Assembly: GCA_905178155.1 (NCBI GenBank)
Contig: CAJINV010000004.1
Location: forward strand, 8,268,882 to 8,332,881
DNA: 64,000 nucleotides
Direction of reading: 5' to 3'
From: Amoebophrya sp. A120
Lineage: Eukaryota > Sar > Dinophyceae > Syndiniales > Amoebophryaceae
Below, piece by piece: positions 31,334 to 42,253 of this stretch. Under the pieces are notes generated by a model. The model saw only the letters and a list, made by a program, of their open reading frames with translations. It was not told the origin of the DNA and did no database searches. Position numbers and translations under genes: made by a program. Each line of letters opens with the position of its first letter. Position 1 is the first letter of the stretch.

Positions 31334-32106
31334 GTGTTGACGTACTATAGCAAGTACCAGTGAACTCGTTGTTGCGTGGTGTCACCTTTTGGTTTTGCAC
31401 TAAAGTACATATTAATCTCCATCCCCTGCAGGTTTGTTTTCATGTTCAATCATATAGTGTGTTTTCTCATCGAGGAAGAAGAAGAACCACTGCTAGTACT
31501 ACCGAATGGTGCAGCGCTATCGAAGATCAACTTGGGTGCAACGACTAACAGCTCAGATAGCTGTGCAGCGCGGCGGTGATCTGAGTCAATGCCGCAAAAG
31601 AATCGTTTGTTCGTCTCAGATTAAAAAAACCAAACGAGCTGAGAGAATGCACCCCACGATCAAACCACGATCAAACCACTAAAAAAAGCCGGAACACGAA
31701 CAAGTGTGACGAGATGTCTGAGCGGGGCCGCAGGACTCTGTGACCTACTGGAGTCAGACAATCTTCGCTGGTGAATCTAACGCAAGAGTCGCATCGAAGT
31801 TTTCTACAATCAGAATTCGCACATTTTGCAACATCTGCTACCTCTAGTTGAACCTCGTTAAAAAGTCCACGCTGCAGAATGTAGTCGATTCGGCACTGTC
31901 GCCTTAGGATGTCCTTTCGCGGCCTTGTGATCTTATTAAAGCCTGCTGTTTTGAATTGATTCACAAGTCCGAGTTACTGGTAACGTTTATAGCAAAAGTT
32001 CTCATTCGTGACGGTCTTGACATTATTTTCGAATAGAATTCGCTTCTTAGGTTTCGTTTTTGCGTACTGTGATTCGTTCAGGTGAAAAATAACAAATTGC
32101 ATAAAT
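31334..32106. other. Intergenic, no supported gene
   Basis: Upstream of the ATG at 31333. AT-rich, short open stretches only. Nothing recognisable. Confidence 0.4.
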
Positions 32107-34418
32107 TCATTTTCGGACGCTTACTGAGTGATACTGAATAAGTTCTGCCACGAAGTACTCGTCACTGGAGTTGAGAAAGAAGGCCGCAAAAGGTACAGAT
32201 GGACTGACCTCTTCAGGTACATCTTTACAGAAAACCGCTTTCCACAACCTTTCATGGGCTCCTTTCCAGTCCCTCTTCAAGGAGGACATGATCTCTGCGT
32301 GCCATCGAAACACCTGCGTCACGTGAAACTGATCTTCCTCGTAGGAGTATGCATTGCAAATATTCTTGGATATCTTGATCGCTGCAACTTGTCATGCTAA
32401 GTCTGTATTTCGTGATTGCTACAAGTTGTCCACTTTTACTGAAGTTGGGAGGCAGTTTCTCATGCAGACGAGGCATGATAGAGATATCGCAGAATCTGAG
32501 ATGCTGCATCTTCTATGCCAGACCGCATGAGCCATGGAAAACCTGCATGACAACTCTTGTAACTGTCCAGACGTTCAGGGATATTTGCAATGCACAAGAA
32601 GACTGTGGAGTATTGGAAGTCAAAAGCCTATGCAGTATAAAAAGTATTTACAGAACTGACACATTGTCTGGCACAGCAAGCAAGACTATCAATTTCTGTC
32701 ATAAAAAATATACTCAGGAGTGTACTTTCCTGTGTTTCCTTCCTTATGGTCTCTGCAATGCAAGTTTTTTCCTGCCATGCATCGCAAGTTTGTGTTGCTG
32801 AAGTTACAACGAATGTGTCACTGTAAAACTTCTTTCCCAGGATAAAACCTCTGCGTCGGGATCCACTTTCTGCCCTTGCACACTTATGGAGCGGAAAAAA
32901 AAGACGATTCCCCTGCAACTGTCACTGACGACCGCTTGCTGTATGCAAATCACGTAGTTAGGCAAGGAAACCGAAGTGTCGCGCACACAATGGAAACCGA
33001 TGCATCGCAGAAGCAATGCACATTGTTCGGACGATCCGTACATACTAGTCGAGTTCCATAATGTATACTTTTTGGAACTGAAAAAAAAGATGCATACTGG
33101 AAGATGATGCAAGCAATCGTGAGGGCTACATTTTTTTTCTTGAGTAGATGCGACAAGAAGCTGCGATGTGTAGGCGTTTTGGTGGCCACAATTACCAGGT
33201 ATATCGCTTGGAAAGGTTGTAGCTGTACTGACGCCAAATTACACGAAACACAAACAACGCTTTTTGAAATTGACTCTATGGCCAAGCCGAACTTTAAACA
33301 CAGCTTCCGCATCAGCAAAACATTTCGCAAGTTTATATGAAGTGCAAGGGCCTGTGCGTACGTACAGCTGTTCTCTTTGCAGCCATATTTCATGTCCTGG
33401 AACGGCATACCCCGGGTTGCGCAGATGAGTTCTTGTACTCGCTGCTGAATGGTTTCGTCATTCGCGTCTGGGTTCATGTTGATCACATGCAAATACCTCT
33501 GAATCTAGATCTTGAAGAAAAATGCCGGAGTTGTAATGCTGAACCCTCGCCTCAGGCGACAGTCCAGCATTACAACTCCTCTGGAAACTGTAATGCAGTT
33601 TCCGGAATAGCGCTGGCTGTGGTTCCGTTTCTGCGACAGCGCATTTTCTCATGCGCTCTACTCGCCACAGGACCATGCAAGAATCTGTCATGCCTAGCTG
33701 CGTATTCAAGTCACGACTTTGTCATGCACTTATCAAGTAGCACCACAACTTTCCAGATTCAGAGATATTTGCACGGCATATCTCCCCAGCCGTTTCGCCT
33801 TATGTTCAAGTGCATCTCCAGAATCCTGACGTGCTGCGCATGAGCGAACTCTGCCGCCGCATGCAATTTTCGGATGATTTGTTCCTGTTCCTCCGTCACC
33901 CTCCCCTGCTGCCTGCCCATCACGACCATGAGCAAGTCATTTGCGATGAGGAGCACTGGCTCGGGCACGCGTTCCTTCAAATGCCACAAGGGGGCGTCGC
34001 CTGCTTGTGTCGAGAGTGCCGGTCTCGGAGGGCAGTTCGCGAGTGCTGCTATCATTTTCCAAATAGCCGCGCTCGTCCACACCGGTTGCAGCGCCAGCGT
34101 GATTTCCTCATTTCCGGCGAACGCGAGTGGCCCCGATACTGGAAGATATTCGTGCAGAGCAATGTGTTCGACAATCGGTCGGAGGACGACCAGAAGCGTG
34201 ACGAAGCAAAACTCGCCCTGGCTTGCCGCTGCATCTCGTTCTGCACTTTTTTTCGCCGCAAAATCGTCCTGCAGTACCACCGGCAGCGTAGCGATGTCCA
34301 GGAGGCAAGAGTAACAAAACTCGTGCAACCACGCTTGCACAACCGCAAAGTTTCTTTCCGCGCTGGCATTGCCGCCGATGTGATGCTGCGGACGAAAGGA
34401 GCTGGGTGACGCACCCAT
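32107..34418 (-). CDS. Unknown protein, downstream paralogue of the 34549-37532 gene
   Basis: Coding segments: 34418-33783, about 33477-33150, about 32900-32845, 32628-32597 and 32347-32107. The first encodes ERNFAVVQAWLHEFCYSCL and RVPEPVLLIANDLLMVV...EFAHAQHVRIL, which clearly correspond to AAVAQAWLRQFCVSCVL and RVPEPLLLIAVDLLRKL...EFARSQHVRVL in the upstream gene. The last three segments join across two introners in frame (DPDAEVFDFQYSTVFYEEDQ...). The junctions near 33480 and 33000 are not resolved. Compared with the paralogue, the N-terminal third is missing, and the upstream gene's stop is only 130 bases away, so this copy may be 5'-truncated. No known domain. Confidence 0.55.
32348..32596. 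mobile_element. Introner, family A
   Basis: Ends TATGCATTGCAAATATTCTT and GGATATTTGCAATGCACA. Flanks AGGAG and AGAAG match at 4 of 5. Removal joins YSTVFY to EEDQFHVTQ in frame. Confidence 0.85.
32629..32844. mobile_element. Introner, family K
   Basis: Ends TATGCAGTATAAAAAGTATT and TATCCTGGGAAAGAAGTTTT as complement, both continuing to TGACACATT. Flanks AAGCC and AAACC match at 4 of 5. Frame is preserved; it leaves a 32-base exon before the next introner. Confidence 0.83.
33480..33782. mobile_element. Introner, family A, diverged
   Basis: Left end TGATCACATGCAAATACCTC then TGAATC, right end CCAGATTCAGAGATATTTGC...GCATA. No clean duplication, and the simple removal rule is off by one base here, so an indel is likely. 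Confidence 0.6.
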
Positions 34419-34548
34419 ACCGTCCACCGAAAGATTTTCATATGGGTAGGCAAGAGAGCAAAAGAGCGACTCCGCCCAAGTTTATTCCGCTGAAAAATGC
34501 ACGCAAAAGCCTCACTCATCCATGTTGCTTATTCTTCCATTCAAGCCA

Positions 34549-37532
34549 TCATGGTAATGCCAAGCAGTATCCTAGGTTTAGAAGGTGCTGCAAGAAAAGT
34601 AGAGGTTCTTGCGGCGTACAGTGGAATACGTATGTTCGCACGCGTTTGCCATAATCAACTTGCTCTTCGTCTATCCCCCTGTCCGCGATCCCGACGTGAT
34701 CACGAATTTGCAGGAAAAAGTTCGCGGCGTCGATGTTTTTATTGTGGTAAAACCAGCCGACCCGTTCGTCTGGATCAGCTTGGGCGAAGGCCTCGAAGCC
34801 GGAAAAACGATCGGGGCCTACCACGTACACCACGAGCTCTTCCCCGTCCTGCAGCTCGTCATCTTGCAGTACAGCAACAGGTGATTGCGACGTGGACAGC
34901 TCTTCTGTGGAAGAGCCGCTGCGGAGACCTTGGCGCAGGAAGTTGATCAGCACTGATGGAATAATGTTTTCGGTGCTGCTGGACATCCATCTCCATCAAA
35001 TGCAAACATGTCTGGGTCTGACAGAATCACATATTTGTCATGCAGTTTTGGATGGTAGTTATCGGAATTCGGCCATGCACGCAGAGCATGTCAAATTCTG
35101 CAGAGACTTCTTCATGCCTAATGTCCATGAGAAATTATGTCGTCTCCTGGAGGCAAAAATCGCACATCTTTTGCTGACTCAGCGGTATAGATTTTTACCT
35201 GGTGCAAAATCCGCATCAGAAGGCCGCGTTCTTCCAGACCCAGATATCTTCGCAATGAATAACCTCGCTGCCTCCAGTTTGAGTTCGTGAAACCGTTCCT
35301 CCGCAGGCTTGGTGTCATAGTCGGAGATAGTGACCTGTTTCGGAAGAAACATTTGGCATATGTATGCATCACTATCACTTCAAGTGGAGATGAAGAGTTG
35401 TCGCATACCAAATTAGTGAAGGGCGAAAACGCCCAGTCGCAACAAATGGGTGTTGACTTACGCTGAAGCTGTCGCCGCCGGCGTTTGTGAGTTGGACCGT
35501 TATGGCGCTGTCGACGGAGGTTTGCGGGAGAGGTTTTGTGCGGCTGGAATCCGCGGTCTTCACCTTACACACCACATCGTGTGGCGCCCCTGCGTCGAGC
35601 CGCGTCCGCGGAGAGGTTGACTTCAGTCGCGACGTCGTTTCTGTGGCGGACAACAAAAAATCGTGCACGGCTGAGACAGCAGAAGAGAAGTCGTACGCGG
35701 GCCCGCAATCCTGGTAAAAGAATGGCATTCCTTGCCCCTCATACCGCGGCTTGTACATGTTGTAGAAGGCTTTTGGCAAGATCGGTGTACTGTGGGTTGG
35801 AGATCTTTCTTCTCTCCACTGCGGCGGGGACTGCAAATGGTACTCCACCGCGAACGGGTCAAACCGGGCTGGGTTTACTTTGCGCAGCGGCGCGCGGTAG
35901 GTCTCGCAAAGTACCCGAACGTGCTGGCTTCGCGCAAACTCGATGTGTGCGTTGAGCTTTTGCAGCGTTTTTACCTGAAAGTTCGGCACTGTAGTCACGT
36001 CTTTCCCGACGAGCTTGCGCAACAGGTCGACGGCGATGAGCAATAGGGGCTCCGGAACCCGGTCGGAGATTCGGAAGTCTTGTGGGCCGTCTGGTCCTGG
36101 AATCTCGAATGACGTGTCGTGGCACGGTAAGAACGGACAATTTGCGACGGCCTCGATCATCTGCCAACACTCGTCCGCAGACAGATCTTGGTACGACTGG
36201 AGACACTTCCGGACGTAAAAGAGGGTGGCGAAGATGAAGGGGTTGTATTCAAAGCCGCTCTCGCGTCCCGGATCTGTTTTTAGAAATGAAATGATCCGTC
36301 TAAATATTTCGCGTAGCGATCACAGTAAAACCGGAGTAAAAGAGTGTCACAAATTCCTTGCGCACCCATTTGCTGCGCAAGCGCATCATTGCAAAGCCCA
36401 CACTGTGTGGTGGCATCACAAAATCTGATCGTGAGTTGTACGGTATACGCAGTAGAATCAAAAGAACGTCCCGAATGGACAAAAATTGAATACAGTCGTC
36501 TCTCTGCGTCTTGAGCGGTCCTTCTAGCTGCTTACACGTGAGTACACAGGACACGCAAAACTGCCGGAGCCAGGCCTGGGCAACTGCTGCGTTTCTTTGC
36601 TCCCACGGGTCGTCTGCAATCGGGCGAAACTCATCGCTAAGGCCGAGAAACTCATCGTTCCAGAACTTCTCGGCGTATCCGTCATACTCTGTCGACTGCT
36701 GTGGCCGTTCTGTAGAAAAACTTCCCGAGAGAGACTTGATTTTAAGTCCGACACACATGTCGTTGTCCTTGCTGCGGTCGTTCAGGCAGAAGGTGAAGTC
36801 CCTGTTGGGGTCATCTGCTTTATCCCCAGCACGGAGAGAGACGAGAGGGAGATCCACGTCATACATAAAGGTCGTGGCGAAGGGATGCGCTGCGAGATGC
36901 GCAGTAGAAAACAGCGCAGCGGCGTGCATGTCGCGCCATTCCTTCCGGTGTGCGTTGTCGAGAACTTTCCAGTCGTGCCCCAGCATCTCTATCCACAATG
37001 CTGCGAGCTTACTTCCGTACCGGGCAAGCCGGATGCCCTGTAGAGACAAGCTGTGCCAATTTTCGTGGTCAACCGCTGCCAACTCCGCTTCGGTTTCCAG
37101 CTCGGACAACCTCTGGTAAAACGGCAGCTTGGGGAACGGGTATTCAATGGCAGCCTGGATCACTTCGCCGTTTTCCAAGTTGTCCTCGGGGGAAAGCCTG
37201 CCAGCAACATCGGATTTCGCCAGTCTTGGCTCGACGCCCGGCCACGCTTCCTTGCACTGTGGATCGGGCTCGGCACTCGGGGTACCTGCGTCGCGTTCGT
37301 TCGCAGAGCTGGTTTTGGCTGGCTGCGCGGTGCGACGACGCAACGCGACAAGGACCGGCGGCACAACTTTCTCCTTGGATGACAATTCTATCGAGGCCGC
37401 AACCAGGAGGTCTCGAAACCGTGTGGTCTTGGATTTCGTTGTGTAGTCGGGTATCGTGCTGTATGCAACTCGAAAAAACGTGTGTGTTCGAGTCTTTTTC
37501 TGTGTAGTCAGATGCGCAGCGAACATCATCAC
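34549..37532 (-). CDS. Unknown 802-residue protein, upstream member of a tandem paralogue pair
   Basis: Exons: 37532-36449, 36273-35462, 35334-35262, 34993-34549. The first two introns are canonical (GTATAC...CAG, GTAAGT...CAG); the third is a family A introner. The spliced frame is 2409 bases from ATG to TGA. The protein is soluble in appearance, with conserved blocks shared with the downstream paralogue (QAWLRQFCVSCVL; RVPEPLLLIAVDLL; EFARSQHVRVL). A further block GRESGFEYNPFIFATLFYVRK follows the first intron. The C-terminal exon encodes an acidic segment, VVYVVGPDRFSGFEAF, and ends FLQHLLNLGYCLALP. I recognise no family. The true start could be in an exon further upstream. Confidence 0.7.
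34994..35261. mobile_element. Introner, family A
   Basis: Left end CATCAAATGCAAACATGTCT, right end CCCAGATATCTTCGCAATGA then ATA. Flanks ATCTC and ACCTC match at 4 of 5. Removal joins LKLEAAR to WMSSSTENII in frame. Confidence 0.85.
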
Positions 37533-37924
37533 GCCCTGTCATCCATGCATGCATGCATGCCCAACATCAGCATGGCAAATTTGCACTTCGGGGCCCTCCT
37601 TCACACGCGAACAGCAAGCATGATTATCTTTCATCAAATTGCGACACACAGTTTTCGAACCAGCAACACCTTTTTTTCACTTCGCTACAACCTGCCGCTG
37701 CACGACCGGACCCTGGATTATCGTGAGAAAAAGTGCTTCGGATCATCGTCTTATACGTTTTGTTTTCCGTGTACAGTTCCAAAAGTTTGTCATGCAGCAT
37801 GAAAGCAAAATTTCACTCATACGACACGACATCATAATTTCACTTCATGTTGTCCCTGTTCATGCATAAACTACGATTCATCGCAACTAGATTCCTGACC
37901 TCTCAAGAAAGATGTTTCTAGTAC

Positions 37925-39480
37925 CTGGCTTGCGACTTGCACCTCCAATGTGACCGTCACATCGCCGCCCGGAGAGTCGCCCAGCAGAGGTTCAGGAGGC
38001 TGCTTTACCTGCAGATTGTACTGAGAGTTGTTCTCGCATGACAAGGCCGGCAGTTATGACAACGCGCCGACGGAATGATAAATCAATTGAGCATAATTGC
38101 ATGATTTCTTTCACCAGCAAAGCGAACAATTTCTATACAAGAGATAAGTACCTCAGGAGCTGCACAAAAATCGTTTCCGCAAGGCGGCGTCACGGATGAA
38201 TCTGGCATTTCCACATCCGACGGCGCGACGACACCCACAGAGTTTGCGTCGGTACTGGAGGAGCTGGAGGGCGCTGGCAGAATGCTGGCACTACTGGAGG
38301 TGAACTTGTTTGCCTGAAGAAACAAGAGCTCGTGTTGCGAGCATGACGAAACGAAGTTTCATTGATGATGACATATAGTGTTGTTTTTGCATGACAGATC
38401 TCCAGAACCAAATTGTGCATATCATGATCAGATCCCAAAACTATAGTACCTCGCCGTCATCATTGCACTGCTGCTTGACATTCGCGAAGGAAATCCTAGA
38501 AAAAACCGGCGTGTAGTGTAAAAATATCAACGTACTGCATTTATACGCAAGAAAAGGAAAACAAAAATTCTTCCGCATGACAACGGACTCTGCTTTGCAT
38601 TCCACGACTACGACAGTAGCTTGTTACTCTAAACACAGGTTTTTTCGCCTTGCATATCGGTGCCGGACTCGAGTGTAGCCTCTGGCATGGACACATCGGG
38701 AGCGAGATCATTCGTGCGGTGGTCGACCGGGCCTGTGTAAAAATGAAAAACCCCTCCTCGTCCCTACATTCGTATGGAAATCTGTGATGCGCGGATGGTG
38801 TTCACAGCTTTGTCTTGCACTGCGGCTCTGCAGGTGGCAGAGCCAAAGCCTGTGCAGTCATGTTGTGGAAATGGCGGTTAGCATAGCAGGTTCCTACCCC
38901 TGCTTTGTGGGCGCAGCAGCATTACAAATCGCCTGCATCAACATGCGAGGGAAACTGTGGACGATTTACTTTCTTGCACGTCGATGAACGCCGCGATTTG
39001 TGATCATAAATCAGCATCACAAATTTTCAGAAGCATGCGTTTTTGGTACTGGTGAGAGGAGGGGTTTTTCTCTACGATAGCCTGGAAAACCGGATCCTTG
39101 GGCTCCGCCTACAGTGCTGACGTTGTGCTGCTCCACCTGGTAATAATCGTTTCGGATGCGTGGATCTTTTTTCACAGCTACCAGACAACTGGATCATCAC
39201 CAGGTCATGCAGAGCAGACTTTCACGTACTTGTACATTTTTTTTTGCAGGGTAGAGTCGCAATTTCATCATGCTGCAACTAAGCTTTTTATCCTGCTCTA
39301 AATATAATTTAGTGAACAGCATTGGTACCTCAACACCAGCCTCAGGCTCTCCATCTTCCATTCGCCGCTGGTCCGTCTCAATCTCCCGCTCCATGATTTC
39401 GAACCACAAGAAGCGCGATTCTACGGAGACGACAGTTCTAGCTCGGCCCGATGGTGTTGTCGAACCATGACCACGTCGTT
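37925..39480 (-). CDS. Ser/Thr-rich unknown gene, both ends unresolved
   Basis: Exons that join in frame: (about 39400)-39329, 39136-39080, 38735-38658, 38491-38460, 38313-38152, 38007-37925. Three introns are ordinary GT-AG and two are introners. Encoded order: WFEIMEREIETDQRRMEDGE, VEQHNVSTVGGAQGSG, NDLAPDVSMPEATLESGTD, ANVKQQCNDDGE, a Ser-rich stretch with APSDVEMPDSSVTPP, then LLGDSPGGDVTVTLEVQVASQ before donor GTACTAG. The next exon 3' was not found. It could be the 5' part of the 34549-37532 gene, but the phases I tried do not match. Confidence 0.55.
38492..38657. mobile_element. Introner, family E, 166 bp
   Basis: Left end AATCCTAGAAAAAACCGGCG, right end as complement TATGCAAGGCGAAAAAACCT. 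Flanks AAGGA and TCGGT do not match. Removal joins TLESGTD to ANVKQQCND in frame. Confidence 0.72.
38736..39079. mobile_element. Introner, family B, diverged
   Basis: Left end TGTAAAAATGAAAAACCCCT, right end AGGGGTTTTTCTCTACGATA, duplication GCCTG on both sides. Removal joins GSGFPG to PVDHRTNDLA in frame. Confidence 0.85.
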
Positions 39481-40612
39481 TTTTGATGGTGGTCGATCTT
39501 GAATCGTGCCGAACAAGTGCGACGTACTCACGGAAAGTAGGTCAGTTTGGCAAATCTGTGGTTCTTTGGTAGTGCCTCGCGCAACGAAGGGGGGGTCCAC
39601 TCGAAGAAGCCATAAACAGTTCAGGAACAAAGTCAATTTTTGCTGTGCGGGAGGGAAACACAAACAGATTATCAAAATGTTGAAAATCTATATTTAGAAT
39701 AGATTGCTACCATCAAAGTGTTAAACGCCCTATCATATTACACTGGAAAAAAGAAAAACGCCCTGCTATATCATTTGTTTTTTGTTGATTATTGACCCAC
39801 AAAGAAAATCAAACTGGACGAATAAAGAGTCGAATTTTTACAAACAATCTACATCCGAATTCGGCAAGCCAATTTGCAAGGAAGAGGGAAACGAAACAAT
39901 CGCGAAAAAACTACCGAAATATTTTTTTACTGCGGCAGCACTCGTCAGGTTCCGGACTTTGTTCGGTTTCACTCAGCGATTCTGGTCGAAAAAAGCGATT
40001 TTGGAATTACAGGAAAGCAGCTCCGCTCAACGTAGGACGATAACGATATTAGCGACGGTCGATTCACGGGGAACTACGGATAGAACAAACAACTGCTACT
40101 ATGCGGCCTGCACTCTTCTCAAGAAGATGCAGGTGCGCTCTTTCAATCCCCAGTGTGGCTTTGCGAGTTTCAAATATATTTTTGATTGGTGAGTCGCAAA
40201 TTGTAGTGGCAGCAGCTTCATTGGAGAAACTAACAACGCTGTCTGCAGAGGCATTGGTTACTGGAATATCTAGTGCGAGTGGGTGGACCGCCTCAAATCA
40301 AAACTCATCACCGAGTTCGAGTTGGGCATTTTTTTTTCTGTGTAACTACACGATGACAGCAACTATTAACATGTGTGTAACCGGTATCTGCTTCCTTTTA
40401 TGTACTTCGTTATCTTTGTTTCTATGATGAACTTCCTTGTTGACACAAAAATACATTGATTGTACAGATTATGGAAACGTAAGTCTCGTGGCCCGAGGAT
40501 CACAGATTGAAAAGTCACGACTTCAATTTTACCTGCTATGCGTAACATATTCATCTTCGACTTTAACTTTTCAGACTTTTTTACCTCCTTGCCTGGTTCT
40601 AAAAACATTAAA
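39481..40612. other. Intergenic, no supported gene
   Basis: AT-rich. Open stretches at 39782-40192 (plus) and 40366-40671 (minus) have no recognisable domain. Confidence 0.35.
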
Positions 40613-41152
40613 CTAAAAATAGTGTCGTGTAAGCAGCAGTGCGACGGAAGAATCAGATAGTTGGCCTTCAACTACAGTACTAGTAGTTCCTTCCATCGTT
40701 ATTCGTCCTTCCCCTTCGCAAAACCACCCGTCTAGCTCGAGCTGCTGTGCTATCCTGTGCAAAAACTACGCGCCAACCCCAGAGCTGTCATGCAGGGTTG
40801 CATAACACTCAGCAATTCATGCTTTATGCGGCTTCCCATGGAGGGCAGTTTCCAGTCGTGTTTGAAAGTAGATTATCATGCTCCAGTCGGCATATGGAAG
40901 AAATGGATTCAGTTAATAATTGCGGCGTCCATAGCTGCTGGATGGTAGGCACAATTACACTACAATGCCCAACTTTTTGCAAACCTTTCGAATTTGTGCA
41001 CGTAGCAATTGTATCTTGACTATGGGGCTTTGGTATAGGTCCTTACACAGGATATTTCCGCCGCCGCTCCGAACGGAAAGTGCTGCGGGCGCTCCGTGCA
41101 GGTCACGCTTCTTATCCCAGAGAAAAAAGCTGGCAGGCTCTATTTGACGCAT
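40613..41152 (-). CDS. Small unknown protein, one introner
   Basis: ATG at 41152 (MRQIEPASFFLWDKKRDLHG) reads to a family C element. Its removal continues in frame as KQLELDGWFCEGEGRITMEG to a TAG at 40613. The ATG overlaps the last codons of the upstream frame that ends at 41140. It may therefore be the 3' part of the same gene, if an intron junction there is different from the one I assumed. The block SFFLWDKKRDL resembles LPFLWEKAERL of the upstream frame. Confidence 0.5.
40751..41054. mobile_element. Introner, family C
   Basis: Left end TATCCTGTGCAAAAACTACG, right end GTCCTTACACAGGATA. Flanks TGTGC and TTTCC do not match. Frame is preserved across it. Confidence 0.75.
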
Positions 41153-42144
41153 TGCAAAAACAAACAAGTTAAAGAAGATTTACAAGGTCTGTGTTCGTGC
41201 ATACCTGAAACAGAATAGTAATGGCTCGCGCATGACAGATTTTTCGAAGTATTGGTGTGTATGTGTTTTTGCATTACAAATATGTTGACCTGCAACCTTT
41301 TTTCCGTGGGCGTACTATTCCAGTGCCCAGCCGCTCCACCAAGTTGCGACGTCGGAAACGTTATCAAATGCAAAAATGTGTGGGTCTGGAAATTTGCCAG
41401 ACTTGGCATGCATATTTTGTATGGCCCATGGGCCTGTAATGCATTACCCGGCAGTACCACAGAGTGTTAGAGGGCTTCCTGATGCCTATTCCGCATAAGA
41501 AACGTCCTCATCGTTTTAGCACAAACTGGACTCCTGCTCTTGCTGGTCATGCAATACAGATTTTTTTAGAATCCAAAGACAGCATCACAAGTTGCAACCT
41601 TCCAGACCCAGACATGTTTGCAATGCATAAACGTGATCGTTTCAAAGCGACCGGCGGTGGCGTTGTAGCAGCGGAAGAGCTATGCATTGCAAATATGTCT
41701 GGGTCTGCAAGGATGCGAACTTGTGATGCGCATTTCACAACACAGATAAATCTCTCATGCATAGGCCGCAAAAGGTGCCCATTTCCTGACACCAAAATGG
41801 GGGAGTTGTCAGCTTGGGTCGCAGTGATAGTCCTAAGTGAAGCGATCGGAGATGTCCCACCATGGGGTCGTGGTGAGACTCCTAACTGAAGATGCAGAGT
41901 ACGAGGATGTCGCAGGGGCTTTGCATGACAATCACCTCCTGGTGCGAAATTCATGACTAACATCTGCAAGAATGCGGTGGAGAAAAATGCATGATAACTC
42001 CCTGCAGCTTTGCAGACACCCAGAACCATCTGCACAGGATAGGCGTTCCGCCTTTTCCCACAAAAACGGTAGTGCCCCGGGGAGGCCGTACAGCCTGTAA
42101 AAACCTACCGGCCAAGACTGTGTTTGAGTTTTTTCAATTTTCAT
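41140..42144 (-). CDS. Unknown protein, two introners and a probable GT-AG intron
   Basis: Exon 42144-42042 (MKIEKTQTQSWPVGFYRLYG, then LPGALPFLWEKAER) joins across two introners through 41680-41630 (LRCYNATAGRFETIT) to 41361 onward (FPTSQLGGAAGHWNSTPTEKR). A donor GTTGCAGG and acceptor CACGAACACAG would give a short tail ending at a TAG at 41140. No known domain. Confidence 0.55.
41362..41629. mobile_element. Introner, family A
   Basis: Family A ends (TATCAAATGC...GCAATGCATA), duplication AACGT on both sides. Removal joins GRFETIT to FPTSQLGGA in frame. Confidence 0.9.
41681..42041. mobile_element. Introner, mixed family A/C ends, 361 bp
   Basis: Left end TATGCATTGCAAATATGTCT, right end as complement TATCCTGTGCAGATGGTTCT, both followed by GGGT. 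No clean duplication (AGAGC and GGCGT). Frame is preserved across it. The largest element in the window. Confidence 0.72.
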
Positions 42145-42253
42145 AATTGTAGGAAAGAAAAATGTGGCTGTGGGCTTGAGTCATGCATGTGCTGCGTTCT
42201 TCATGATGGAATGCAAATGCTATAAATAGATTCAACTTGACAGGAAAACACAA

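Noticed and set aside
37545-37560. GCATGCATGCATGC run as a microsatellite
   Set aside because: Only about four units of a 4-base repeat. Too short to matter.
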